Below, in pieces: positions 33,691-41,696 of a stretch of DNA of 47,114 bases. The DNA is from Bradyrhizobium diazoefficiens. Its GTDB lineage: Bacteria > Pseudomonadota > Alphaproteobacteria > Rhizobiales > Xanthobacteraceae. The stretch's first letter is position 1. Each line of letters begins with the position of its first letter. The notes below the pieces were generated by a model that did no database searches, was not told the origin of the DNA, and worked only from the letters and a program-made list of their open reading frames with translations. A program made the translations under genes and the position numbers. The DNA lies in contig NZ_JAFCJJ010000040.1 of assembly GCF_018131015.1 (NCBI RefSeq), positions 1-47,114 on the forward strand. The letters are read 5' to 3'.

Positions 33691-36354
33691 ATGGGCACAT
33701 CGATCCGATGGACCGCGCGCATGCGCGCGTTGCTCCGTCGTTGGCAGGGAGCGCCGCTGACGTGGCTGATCGTCGGCGGCTTCGTGCTGATGGCGGCAAC
33801 CGCCGTCGGCACCGCTCTCACCGTCGACCGTTTCCGTCAGAACGCCATCGAAAGCGGCCGCGACCATCTGGAGAGCGCGGTGCGGCTGCTCGCCCGCCAT
33901 TTCGACCGCGAGTTCGAGGATTTCGCGGTGCTGCAGAAGAGCATCATCGCCGAGCTCGAAAGCCATGGCATCGAATCGGCCGAAATCTTCCGCAGCGAGA
34001 TGGGCACGCTTGCCATGCACGAGGTGCTGCGCACGCGGGCCAGCGGCTGGTCCGACGTTGCCGGCGCCAACGTATTCGATGCCCGCGGCGTCCTGATCAA
34101 CTCGTCGCGGCGATGGCCGGTGGCCGACATTTCCGTCGCCGACCGCGGCTATTTCAACCGGCTCAAGAATGATCCGTCCTCCCAGGAGGAGATCGAGGTC
34201 GTGCATGGCCGTTTCGGCGGCGGCCCGGCGATCGTGATTGCCAGGCGCGTGTCCGGCCCGCACGGCGAATTCCTCGGGCTGGTCTCGCGCGCGATCACGC
34301 CGCAGCAGCTCGAATCCTTCTTCGAATCGACAGGCCTCGGCGAGGAATCCTCGATCGCGATGCACCACCAGAACGGCCAGCTGCTCGCGCGCATTCCGCA
34401 TGTCGAGGACATGATCGGCAAGAACTACCGCACCGGCTCGCCCGAGCAGATCGCCGTGTTCCAGCGCACCTTCGTCACGACGCAGCTCGCAAGCCCGATC
34501 GACGGCAAGGACCGCATCGTCGCCTCGCGCCTGTTGACCGGCGAGCCGCTGGTCGTGGTCGCGACCAAGTCGCTGGATGCAGCGCTCGCCACCTGGGTCA
34601 CGCAGACGAAGTTCTTCGTTACCGTGGCGGTGCTGTCGATCGGCCTGCTCGTGCTCACGCTGTTCCTGATCTTCCGCCAGATGACGCGCCGCCTCTCGGC
34701 GGAGAAGCACCGGCTCGACACCGCGCTGAACACCATGACGCAGGGCCTGCTGATGTTCGACCAGGACGAGCGGCTCATCGTCTGCAATCGCCGCTACATC
34801 GAGATGTACGGGCTTTCGGCCCATGTGGTGAAGCCCGGCGTCCATTTCCGCGACGTGATCCGGCACCGCTACGACACCGGCTCGTTCGAGGGCGACGTCG
34901 ATTCCTATTGCGACGCTGTGTTGAGCGGCATCGGGCAGACGCAGAGCCGCGTCGTGGAAACACGCGACGGCCGCCTGATCGAGATCAAGAACCAGCCCGG
35001 CGACACCGGCGGCTGGCTCTCCACCCATGACGACGTCACCGAGCGCATCCGCGCCGACGAGCGCATCGCGCACATGGCGCATTACGACGCGCTCACCGAT
35101 CTGCCCAACCGCGTGCTGATGCGCGGGCATCTGGAGCGCCGCGTCGCCGAGCTTGCCGAGGGCAAGCCGTTCGCGATCCTCTATATCGACGTCGACGAGT
35201 TCAAGGGCGTCAACGATTCGCTCGGCCACGAGGTCGGCGACGAGCTGCTGCGCCAGGTGGCCAACCGCCTGCGCGCCTGCGTCAGCCGTAACGACATGGT
35301 GGCGCGGCTCGGCGGCGACGAGTTCGCCATCGTCAAGGCCGGCACCAGCGACCAGGCCGAGCTGACGGCGCTGGCGGAAGAGATCCTCAAAGCGCTGCGC
35401 GCGCCGGTGAACTGCAGGGGCCAGGAGATTCCGACCGACGCCAGCATCGGCATCGCGATCGCGCCCGAGCATGGCGACAATCCCGACGATTTGCTGATGC
35501 GCGCCGATCTGGCGATGTATGCGGCAAAGTCCGAGGGCCGCCGCACCTTCCGCCTCTTCGTGCCCGAATACGACGCCAGGGCGCGGCAGCGCCGCCAGCT
35601 CGAGCTCGATCTGCGGCAGGCGCTCGCCCGCGGTGAGTTCGAGGTGCACTATCAGCCGCTGGTCGACCTCGCGGCCAATGTGGTGACCGGCTGCGAGGCG
35701 CTGCTCCGGTGGCGCCATCCCGAGCGCGGCATGATCTCGCCCGCGGACTTCATCCCGGTCGCGGAAGACACCGGCCTGATCGGCGAGATCGGCGAATGGG
35801 TGCTGAAGCAGGCCTGCACCGAGGCGGCCTCCTGGCCCGACGGCATCCACATCGCGGTCAACGTCTCGCCGGTGCAGTTCCGCTCCAAGACGCTGGCGCT
35901 GAAGGTCGCCGCCGCGCTGGCCGAATCAGGCCTTGCGCCCGGACGGCTCGAGCTCGAGGTCACCGAGACCGTCCTGATCCGCGACGACGAGGAGGCGCTG
36001 ACCATCCTGCAGCAGCTCCGCGAGCTCGGCGTGCGCATCGCGCTCGACGATTTCGGCACCGGCTATTCGTCGCTGAGCTATCTGCACCGTTTCCCGTTCG
36101 ACAAGATCAAGATCGACCGCAGCTTCATCAGCGACATCGGCGAGCCCGAGGATTCCTCGCCGATCGTGCAGGCCGTCGTGCATATGGCGGCCGCGCGCCA
36201 CATGGCGACGACGGCGGAGGGCGTCGAAACCGAGGTGCAGCGCGACGTGCTGCGGCAGCTCGGTTGCAGCCAGATGCAGGGCTGGCTGTTCAGCCCCGCC
36301 GTGCCGGTCGCCAAGCTGAAACAGCTGTTGTCGGCGCAGGCTTCGGCAGCCTAG
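33691..36354 (+). CDS. Diguanylate cyclase/phosphodiesterase with sensor, PAS, GGDEF and EAL domains
   Basis: This 887-residue c-di-GMP enzyme has a membrane helix near 24-44 and a periplasmic Cache-like sensor to about 300. A second helix (305-327, AVLSIGLLVLTLFLIF) and a PAS domain (about 340-455) follow. The GGDEF domain has an intact GGDEF at 541-545, and the EAL domain an intact EALLRW at 669-674 with DDFGTGYSSL. Both active sites look competent. The inhibitory RxxD site upstream of GGDEF is absent (SRND instead), so product inhibition may be lost. The ATG at 33691 has GGGGAGGG just upstream; a TTG at 33667 is less likely. It is a single-gene unit. Confidence 0.94.
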   Translation: MGTSIRWTARMRALLRRWQGAPLTWLIVGGFVLMAATAVGTALTVDRFRQNAIESGRDHLESAVRLLARHFDREFEDFAVLQKSIIAELESHGIESAEIFRSEMGTLAMHEVLRTRASGWSDVAGANVFDARGVLINSSRRWPVADISVADRGYFNRLKNDPSSQEEIEVVHGRFGGGPAIVIARRVSGPHGEFLGLVSRAITPQQLESFFESTGLGEESSIAMHHQNGQLLARIPHVEDMIGKNYRTGSPEQIAVFQRTFVTTQLASPIDGKDRIVASRLLTGEPLVVVATKSLDAALATWVTQTKFFVTVAVLSIGLLVLTLFLIFRQMTRRLSAEKHRLDTALNTMTQGLLMFDQDERLIVCNRRYIEMYGLSAHVVKPGVHFRDVIRHRYDTGSFEGDVDSYCDAVLSGIGQTQSRVVETRDGRLIEIKNQPGDTGGWLSTHDDVTERIRADERIAHMAHYDALTDLPNRVLMRGHLERRVAELAEGKPFAILYIDVDEFKGVNDSLGHEVGDELLRQVANRLRACVSRNDMVARLGGDEFAIVKAGTSDQAELTALAEEILKALRAPVNCRGQEIPTDASIGIAIAPEHGDNPDDLLMRADLAMYAAKSEGRRTFRLFVPEYDARARQRRQLELDLRQALARGEFEVHYQPLVDLAANVVTGCEALLRWRHPERGMISPADFIPVAEDTGLIGEIGEWVLKQACTEAASWPDGIHIAVNVSPVQFRSKTLALKVAAALAESGLAPGRLELEVTETVLIRDDEEALTILQQLRELGVRIALDDFGTGYSSLSYLHRFPFDKIKIDRSFISDIGEPEDSSPIVQAVVHMAAARHMATTAEGVETEVQRDVLRQLGCSQMQGWLFSPAVPVAKLKQLLSAQASAA

Positions 36355-36386
36355 CGGGCGCGATCAGCGCGGCCCCCGGGGCGGCC

Positions 36387-36566
36387 TTACGGCTTCGCGG
36401 TGTTGCCCGCGAGAGCCTTTTGCACTTCGGCGGCCAGCACGTTGTAGTGCTCCGCCAGCTTCGTGAACAGCTCGCGCTTGCCCACATCGGTCGAGAGCCT
36501 GGCGATCAATGCGCAGTCAATCGCCTCGGTCCGCAGCTTCTCCAACTGGATTTCGATGTCTTTCAT
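36387..36566 (-). CDS. Small soluble helical protein of unknown function
   Basis: This 59-residue protein (MKDIEIQLEKLRTEAIDCAL then STDVGKRELFTKLAEHYNVL) is predicted to be two amphipathic helices with a conserved-looking KRELFxKLAEHY core. To my memory similar small proteins are widespread in Bradyrhizobium, but no function is known. The ATG at 36566 follows AGGGGG; a longer frame from 36665 runs through the promoter region and is not likely. It converges on the GGDEF-EAL gene with a gap of about 30 bp. Confidence 0.72.
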   Translation of the reverse strand: MKDIEIQLEKLRTEAIDCALIARLSTDVGKRELFTKLAEHYNVLAAEVQKALAGNTAKP

Positions 36567-36664
36567 CGAGGGCCCCCTTGGGGGACACACTACAACCGGC
36601 GAGGCAGCAAAATAACAAACTATGTGAAGCCCCCGTAGAATTACCGGAGGCGCGTGAGCTTCCA

Positions 36665-36713
36665 TTGGGTGGTTTCAGGCGAAGCCAACAATCGGTCTGC
36701 CGCAACCACCCAA
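36665..36713. promoter_or_regulatory. Inverted repeat in a divergent intergenic region
   Basis: TTGGGTGGTT (36665-36674) and AACCACCCAA (36704-36713) are perfect 10-bp arms around a 29-base loop, with partial extension by CCA/TGG. It lies between the small helical gene (start 36566, leftward) and the membrane-anchored protein at 36784. It may be a regulatory fold or a short repeat of unknown origin. Confidence 0.35.
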
Positions 36714-36783
36714 CGATGGAACGATTGCCGGATTTTCCCGTTGAGGCCCCGCCCTGGTTCGCAGGGTGCGATCGCGGGGAATC

Positions 36784-37224
36784 ATGCCAGTCGTCAGATA
36801 TGTCGTCTTCGTCGGCGGATTGCTGCTCGCGCTGCTGTTCGCCGCGGACCATTATTTTCCACCCGTGTCCGCGCCCGCCTCCGTTGCCGAGGTCGATCGC
36901 AGCGTCATCCGGATCGCCTCGACCCGCCCTGTTCCCGAACGGATCGTGTTCGACGTCTCGCAGCCACCCGTGCTGGCGCCCGCAATCGCCGCCAACGATG
37001 CGCACGACCGACAATCTCCGCATGACGCGCTGGCGATGATGCCCAAGGACAATTCAATCAAGGACACTTCGATCGAGCATCGTGCGATCGAGGCGGCGCC
37101 GGCGCGCGCCGTCACCACAGGCGTCGCCAAGCGCCAGCGCGCCGCCCGCAGCTATCGCATGGCCCGCCGGACATTCGAGCGGCGGGCAGCACTCGATCGC
37201 CGCGAATTCTTCGGCGGATGGTGA
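36784..37224 (+). CDS. Membrane-anchored hypothetical protein
   Basis: This 146-residue protein has one N-terminal membrane helix (VVRYVVFVGGLLLALLFAAD), then an Ala/Pro-rich, weakly ordered region. The strongly basic C-terminus is full of Arg (AKRQRAARSYRMARRTFERR). It resembles small periplasm-facing Bradyrhizobium proteins of unknown role; I can name no domain. The ATG at 36784 has GGGGA close upstream; GTG at 36766 is an alternative. The basic tail could bind nucleic acid, peptidoglycan or LPS, but this is only suggestion. Confidence 0.65.
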   Translation: MPVVRYVVFVGGLLLALLFAADHYFPPVSAPASVAEVDRSVIRIASTRPVPERIVFDVSQPPVLAPAIAANDAHDRQSPHDALAMMPKDNSIKDTSIEHRAIEAAPARAVTTGVAKRQRAARSYRMARRTFERRAALDRREFFGGW

Positions 37225-37304
37225 GTGCAGATGTCTCGCATGCGGGCGACCCGGCCCCGCATGTCTCGATACGATCCGGGATCAGGCAGCGAGAAAGGAC
37301 AAGC

Positions 37305-37538
37305 ATGAAACTCTTCGGGCTGGCCGCAGCGGCGGCAGTGATCGCGGCAATGGCATCATCTTCGCCGGCGTCGGCGCGTTTGGGAATAGCGCTCCCGGCG
37401 CCCCCGCACGAGGACGCCGTCATCCAGGTTCGTGGCGGCCATGGCCATGGTCACGGCCATCACGGCTGGCATGGCCATCGCGGTCATCACTACGGCTGGT
37501 ATCGCGGACGCGGCAATCGGCATCACCATCATTGGTGA
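37305..37538 (+). CDS. Small secreted His/Gly-rich protein
   Basis: This 77-residue protein has a good signal peptide (MKLFGLAAAAAVIAAMASSS, cleavage after PASA). The mature part is about 50 residues, and its last 32 are dominated by His, Gly, Arg and aromatic residues (GGHGHGHGHHGWHGHRGHHY, ending HHHHW). Such a composition can bind Ni, Cu or Zn in the periplasm or outside the cell, but similar GH-rich secreted proteins are common in Bradyrhizobium and their role is untested. AAAGGA precedes the ATG by six bases. Confidence 0.78.
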   Translation: MKLFGLAAAAAVIAAMASSSPASARLGIALPAPPHEDAVIQVRGGHGHGHGHHGWHGHRGHHYGWYRGRGNRHHHHW

Positions 37539-37562
37539 CCTCGCATCAGCGCCGGCGCCATG

Positions 37563-38048
37563 TCACCACCAGCGGGCGGGCCAGGTATCGCCTTTGTTGG
37601 CGCCGCGCGCGACGACATTGTGCCAGGCATAGGCAAACGCTGCGAGCAGCAGGGCGCCGGCGCCAACCGGCACGATCAGAAAGCTCCAGGACATGTTGTT
37701 GACGACGACAACCAGCGGGTCGATGCCGGCAGGCGGGTGAAAGGTGCCGGTCAGGTGCATTGCGATCATGGCGAGGCCAACGGCGACAGCGGCGGCCCAC
37801 GGCGCCGGCCCGCACAATTTCACGACGAGCAGTCCGACGAGCGTCGCGACGAGATGACCGCCGACAAGAGCACGAGGCTGCGCCGGCTCGGCCTTCGGTG
37901 AGCCCAGCACCGTCACGATCGAGGTGGCGAACGGGACGGCAAAAAGCGGAAACGCCCGTCTGGTGGAGAACGCCTCCATGCCCGCAATCGCGATCGCGCC
38001 CCCGACCGCACCGGCGAGGATGGCCAACAGTCGATATCGGTCGAGCAT
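37563..38048 (-). CDS. HPP family integral membrane protein
   Basis: This 161-residue protein has four predicted membrane helices and the family signature HPPAG (H104-G108, in GTFHPPAGIDPLVVV). HPP proteins are small transmembrane proteins; plant and cyanobacterial members have been linked to nitrite transport, but bacterial roles are mostly unknown. This copy is a stand-alone HPP domain without the CBS domains found in some fusions. The ATG at 38048 begins the first helix sensibly. It converges with the His-rich gene, with 24 bp between stops. Confidence 0.87.
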   Translation of the reverse strand: MLDRYRLLAILAGAVGGAIAIAGMEAFSTRRAFPLFAVPFATSIVTVLGSPKAEPAQPRALVGGHLVATLVGLLVVKLCGPAPWAAAVAVGLAMIAMHLTGTFHPPAGIDPLVVVVNNMSWSFLIVPVGAGALLLAAFAYAWHNVVARGANKGDTWPARWW

Positions 38049-38274
38049 CCGGGCCTGCCACCGGTTTCCAAGCCGCGGGATTCCCGGCCGTCCGCGAGCT
38101 TACAGGCGCATCTGCCGCTTCTGCAATTGGATCAAATGCCGGGCCTCGCGGTTATCGCCCCGCTGAGACGGCCGGAACCCGGCCGCCGGGCAGCAGCCAA
38201 CATTGCATCACGCGGACTCGCCGGCGGCTTGACGCCTGCGTGGGCGCGCGCATGCGCAGATAGAGCGAGGCGAT

Positions 38275-38649
38275 ATGACGATCGGGACTATGGCGGTCGC
38301 GGCTTTCAGGATGATGCCTCTCGTGGCGGTTGCCGCCATGATCGGCATGTCCGCGAATGCCCGCGACGACGGCCGCTACGCGAACTCTCCCCTCAAGGGC
38401 TGGTTCGAGAGCCTGCACAGCAGAGCCGGAGGCCCGTGCTGCGCGGACGCCGACGGCACCGCGCTCGACGACGTCGACTGGGACACGCTGGACGGACATT
38501 ATCGCGTCCGGCTGCAGGGCGACTGGGTGGTGGTGCCGGACGATGCCGTGATCACCGAGCCGAACCGTGCCGGCCGCACCTTCGTCTGGCCCTATTACGT
38601 CAACGGCCGCGCCCTGATCCGCTGCTTCATTCCGGGCAGCATGACCTGA
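38275..38649 (+). CDS. Secreted hypothetical protein
   Basis: This 124-residue exported protein has a signal peptide of about 28 residues ending SANA. The mature part has a conserved-looking core: PLKGWFESL, a CC pair (GGPCCADADG), DVDWDTLDGHYRVRLQGDWV, VVPDDAVITEPNR, and a final RCFIPG. I recall many Bradyrhizobium paralogs with this CC-DVDWDT-HYRV-IRCFIPG pattern, function unknown. The three cysteines could form a disulfide or bind metal. GAGG precedes the ATG by five bases. Confidence 0.75.
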   Translation: MTIGTMAVAAFRMMPLVAVAAMIGMSANARDDGRYANSPLKGWFESLHSRAGGPCCADADGTALDDVDWDTLDGHYRVRLQGDWVVVPDDAVITEPNRAGRTFVWPYYVNGRALIRCFIPGSMT

Positions 38650-38788
38650 CGGGAAACGAGGCCCGGAAACGGAGGCGAATCCAAACCGGACCTCGGATCA
38701 CGAACTTCGCCCGCGAAGGTGAAGCCGCGATCGGAAGCACAACGTTTTGGAGTAGCGGAAAGTTCGCTCGCCCTTTCAGGGCGCAGAC

Positions 38789-38911
38789 TCATTTCGCCCG
38801 CTTTGCCGCCTGGACCTCGACGAACTCGGCGTCGGGATGCGTGACGATGGTGGCGAACATGATACCGCTGATGATGAGCGACCAGGCGGTGTCCCAATAG
38901 ATCCAAAACAT
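38789..38911 (-). CDS. Small single-span membrane protein (40 residues)
   Basis: This very short gene encodes MFWIYWDTAWSLIISGIMFA followed by TIVTHPDAEFVEVQAAKRAK. That gives one hydrophobic helix rich in aromatics and a charged cytoplasmic-type tail. It has a strong GGAGG ribosome binding site five bases before the ATG at 38911, which supports it being real despite its size. I do not recognise the family. The opposite strand also carries an open frame (38837-39214), so the two cannot both be taken for granted. Confidence 0.55.
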   Translation of the reverse strand: MFWIYWDTAWSLIISGIMFATIVTHPDAEFVEVQAAKRAK

Positions 38912-39214
38912 GCCAGCCTCCGTTTTGGTGCCGCTCCCGCCGATTCTGTCGGGTCGGGAGGGGCGCTGCGATCGTGCAGGCAGAACGCAACGCTATTCGT
39001 TGTTGGTCTTTGGGACATTGCGATCGGTTTGACCAGTGTGGCGCTTTGCCACGACATCCTCATCACGCGGATCTTCGCGCGGGCGCGGCGGCGGCTTGGG
39101 CTGGCCGGCCTGTCCGCCGTGCTTGCCACCCATGTCCTGATCGCCTTCGAGATCGTTTTCGCGGGGCATAAGGGCTCAATGCGTCAGCGGGAAAATGGTT
39201 CGCAGATTGTGTGA
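38837..39214 (+). CDS. Doubtful membrane protein frame, possibly a 5'-truncated gene
   Basis: The first 50 residues of this frame look non-coding. The rest resembles a two-helix membrane protein (LFVVGLWDIAIGLTSVALCH and LAGLSAVLATHVLIAFEIVF joined by a basic loop, IFARARRRLG). No plausible start codon with a ribosome binding site sits just before the hydrophobic part, and the beginning overlaps the 40-residue gene on the other strand. It may be a decayed gene that lost its 5' end. Apart from this, the 38912-39359 region shows nothing I can identify. Confidence 0.25.
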   Translation: MRDDGGEHDTADDERPGGVPIDPKHASLRFGAAPADSVGSGGALRSCRQNATLFVVGLWDIAIGLTSVALCHDILITRIFARARRRLGLAGLSAVLATHVLIAFEIVFAGHKGSMRQRENGSQIV

Positions 39215-39359
39215 GCGAGTTCATGCGGCGGCGCACGCGGCACCGATGCGATTTCGGCATCGATCGATCTCATTTGGAATTTGGTGCGGCAGCGCGGGTG
39301 CAGCTATCCTCGGCGGTAAAATGACAGGGCCGCACACCGGCTGCTTGGGGAGGACGACC

Positions 39360-40481
39360 ATGACGAGACCGACACGCTGCATCGCATCCAGAGCGTCCCG
39401 CGTTGCGGCCGCCGCCACCCTCACCTTCCTTGCCCTCATTCCCGGAGCCCGCATCAGCATGGCCGACACCTTCGCCTATATCGGCAATGCCGACAGCAAC
39501 AGCATCAGCGTGTTCAGGATGGGCGCGAACGGCGAGATGATTCCGGTGCAAACCGCCGCCTTTCCCGGTGTCGAGAAGCCGGGATCCTCGACCCCGCTCG
39601 CGATCACGCCCGACCACCGCGTGCTGATCGCAGGCGTCCGCTCGCAGCCTTACCTCGCCGTGAGCTTTGCGATCGATCAAAAGACCGGGCAGCTCAGTCC
39701 CATCGGCAACGGGCCGCTCGCCGACAGCATGGCCTATGTCGCGAGCGACCGCGGCGGCAAATTTTTGTTCAGCGCCTCCTATGGCGGCAACAGGATCGCG
39801 CTCAATCCGGTATCCGCCAACGGCGTCGTCAGCGAGCCGAAGCAGGTGATCCCGACCGGGCTGAACGCGCATGCGGCGGCGCCCTCGCCCGACAACCGTT
39901 TTGTGTTCGCGACCAATCTCGGCTCCGACCAGGTGCTGCGCTTCGCGTTCGATGCGAGCGCCGGCACGCTCACACCGAGCGATCCGGCGATCAAGGTGCC
40001 GGAGAAGTCGGGGCCGCGGCATTTCGTGTTTCATCCCGATGGCAAGTTCGTCTACCTCGTCCACGAGCTGAACGCCGACGTCGCCGCATTCAGCTACGAG
40101 GCCAGCAGCGGCGCCTGGACCGAGATCCAGCGCACCACCGCGCTGCCGGAAGGCTTTTCCGGAAAGCCCTGGGCCGCGGACATCCACATCACGCCGGACG
40201 GCCGCTTCCTCTACGCCTCCGAGCGCACCACCAGCACGCTCGCCGCCTTCAAGGTCGATGCGGCAAGCGGCAAGCTGACAATGGTCGGCAGCGTCGCGAC
40301 GGAGAAGCAGCCGCGCGGCTTCAACATCGATCCGACCGGGCGCTATCTCGCCGCGGTCGGGGAGCTGTCGGACAGCATGACGGTCTATGCGATCGACCAG
40401 AGCAGCGGCGCGCTGACCAAGCTGGCATCCTACGCCACCGGCAAGAAGCCGAACTGGGTGGAGTTCTTGAATCTGCCGTGA
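39360..40481 (+). CDS. Lactonase family (6-phosphogluconolactonase-like) beta-propeller protein, secreted
   Basis: This 373-residue protein has a signal peptide (ASRVAAAATLTFLALIPGAR, cleavage near the SMADTF segment). A seven-bladed beta-propeller of the lactonase family follows, visible as repeated segments such as AYIGNADSNSISVFRM, HFVFHPDGKFVYLVHELN, DIHITPDGRFLYASERTTST and GFNIDPTGRYLAAVGE. The cytoplasmic Pgl homolog hydrolyses 6-phosphogluconolactone, but an exported member probably acts on another lactone or serves as a binding propeller. GGGGAGG lies seven bases before the ATG at 39360; an upstream start at 39195 is unlikely. Confidence 0.88.
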   Translation: MTRPTRCIASRASRVAAAATLTFLALIPGARISMADTFAYIGNADSNSISVFRMGANGEMIPVQTAAFPGVEKPGSSTPLAITPDHRVLIAGVRSQPYLAVSFAIDQKTGQLSPIGNGPLADSMAYVASDRGGKFLFSASYGGNRIALNPVSANGVVSEPKQVIPTGLNAHAAAPSPDNRFVFATNLGSDQVLRFAFDASAGTLTPSDPAIKVPEKSGPRHFVFHPDGKFVYLVHELNADVAAFSYEASSGAWTEIQRTTALPEGFSGKPWAADIHITPDGRFLYASERTTSTLAAFKVDAASGKLTMVGSVATEKQPRGFNIDPTGRYLAAVGELSDSMTVYAIDQSSGALTKLASYATGKKPNWVEFLNLP

Positions 40482-40485
40482 GGCC

Positions 40486-40572
40486 CGTCATGCCCGGGCT
40501 TGTCCCGGGCATCCACGTTCTTCTTTCCGTGCGGCCAGGGCGTGGATGGCCGGGACAAGCCCGGCCATGACG
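40486..40572. repeat. Palindromic intergenic repeat (32-bp arms)
   Basis: The left arm (40486-40517, CGTCATGCCCGGGCTTGTCC onward) and the right arm (40541-40572) are near-perfect inverted copies around a 23-base loop. Both arms also contain local CCCGGGC/GCCCGGG symmetry. It follows the lactonase stop by 4 bases. I recall GTCATGCCCGGGCTTGTCCC elements as frequent in Bradyrhizobium. It may serve as a transcript end or block. Confidence 0.86.
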
Positions 40573-40715
40573 AGTTTGCCGGAGTGACGGGCAGCGAACC
40601 TCTTCGCTCACGCAGCGACCAATGCAACGGGCGGCATCGCGCCGCCCTCTCTCCCATGGCCCGCCGCGGCCGCTTCTGCTAACCATGATGGCCCTGCGGC
40701 CAACCGGAATGACCG

Positions 40716-41600
40716 ATGCGTTCATTGCCTGCGCGTTCCCTCTCCCACAGACTTTTTGCGATTGCCGGCCTGCTCGCGCTGTCCGCGCCCGCAGCCCGTG
40801 CCGCCGACGAGGCCCCCAGGGGGCCCGCGGTCACGGTGCTGAAGGCGGCCAAATCGTGCTTCTCCGACATCGTCGAGGCCACCGGCACGATCATCGCGCG
40901 CGAGGAGACCTCGGTGCGGCCGGAGCGGCCGGGGCTGAAGGTGACGGACGTGCTGGCGGAAGCCGGTGACACCACCACCGCCGGCCAGGTTCTGGCGCGC
41001 CTCGCGCTGCCCGAAGGCGGCTCGCTTCAGGTCATGGCGCCCGTGGCCGGCGTGATCGCCACCTCGACCGCGCAGATCGGAGGGTTCGCCTCGGCCAAGG
41101 GCGAGGCGCTGTTCACGATCGTGGCGCGCAGCGAATACGACCTCGTCGGCCTGGTTGCGACCAGCGACGTGCGCAAGCTCGCGGTCAACCAGACGGCGAC
41201 CGTGCGCATCGCGGGCAGCGGCGACCTCGACGGCAAGGTGCGCCGCATCGGACCGACGGTCGAGCCGAACATCCAGCAGGGCATGGTCTATATCGGCATC
41301 TCGTCGCAGAAGCGGCTCCTGCTGAACGCGAGCGGACGCGCGCTGATCAAGACCGGACAGAGCTGCAACGTCGCGGTGCCCCTGACCGCCGTGCAGTATT
41401 CGCCCGCCGGCACCGTCGTGCAGGTGATCCGCCGCAATCGCGTCGAGACCAAGCGGGTCGAGATCGGCCTGATGTCAGGCGGCGACATCGAGGTTCGCGA
41501 CGGCCTCAACGAGGGCGACATCGTCGTCGCCCGCGCCGGCGCGCTGCTGCGCGAAGGCGATCCGGTGCGTCCGGTGATGGCTGCGGAAGCGGCGAAGTAG
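40716..41600 (+). CDS. Orphan RND-type periplasmic adaptor (HlyD family)
   Basis: This 294-residue protein resembles RND membrane fusion adaptors but starts with a cleavable-looking signal peptide (LFAIAGLLALSAPAARAADE) rather than a membrane anchor. It has lipoyl-like halves (VTDVLAEAGDTTTAGQVLA and MAPVAGVIATSTAQIG), a beta-barrel, and a C-terminal membrane-proximal domain (VEIGLMSGGDIEVRDGLNEG). Conserved blocks KSCFSDIVEATGT and SCNVAVPLTAV match the adaptor at 19515, suggesting paralogs. No permease or outer-membrane channel is adjacent. The next gene, on the opposite strand, encodes a second pseudo-caspase, echoing the 17-20 kb region. Confidence 0.83.
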   Translation: MRSLPARSLSHRLFAIAGLLALSAPAARAADEAPRGPAVTVLKAAKSCFSDIVEATGTIIAREETSVRPERPGLKVTDVLAEAGDTTTAGQVLARLALPEGGSLQVMAPVAGVIATSTAQIGGFASAKGEALFTIVARSEYDLVGLVATSDVRKLAVNQTATVRIAGSGDLDGKVRRIGPTVEPNIQQGMVYIGISSQKRLLLNASGRALIKTGQSCNVAVPLTAVQYSPAGTVVQVIRRNRVETKRVEIGLMSGGDIEVRDGLNEGDIVVARAGALLREGDPVRPVMAAEAAK

Positions 41601-41623
41601 CTCCCTCGTCCCGAAAAGAATGG

Positions 41624-41675
41624 GCCCCGGCTCAGCGTCGCATCATTGCATGATGCGCCGCGTCCGGGGCACGAG
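41624..41675. repeat. Short palindromic intergenic repeat
   Basis: GCCCCGG near 41624 pairs with CCGGGGC near 41664, with the inner palindrome GCATCATTGCATGATGC at 41639-41655. The sequence family (CCCCGGCTC ... CGCGTCCGGGGCACGAG) also appears in longer form at 44710-44848. It fills the gap between the convergent adaptor and pseudo-caspase genes and could terminate both. Confidence 0.7.
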
Positions 41676-41696
41676 ACGTCGCGGGATATCGGAAAA

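Noticed and set aside
33496..35850. 784-codon minus-strand frame opposite the GGDEF-EAL gene
   Set aside because: The opposite strand has intact GGDEF and EAL motifs; this frame has only low-information shadow composition.
36766..36783. GTG start six codons upstream for the membrane-anchored protein
   Set aside because: The spacing from the ribosome binding site is poor; the ATG at 36784 places the helix at the N-terminus. The alternative is not excluded.
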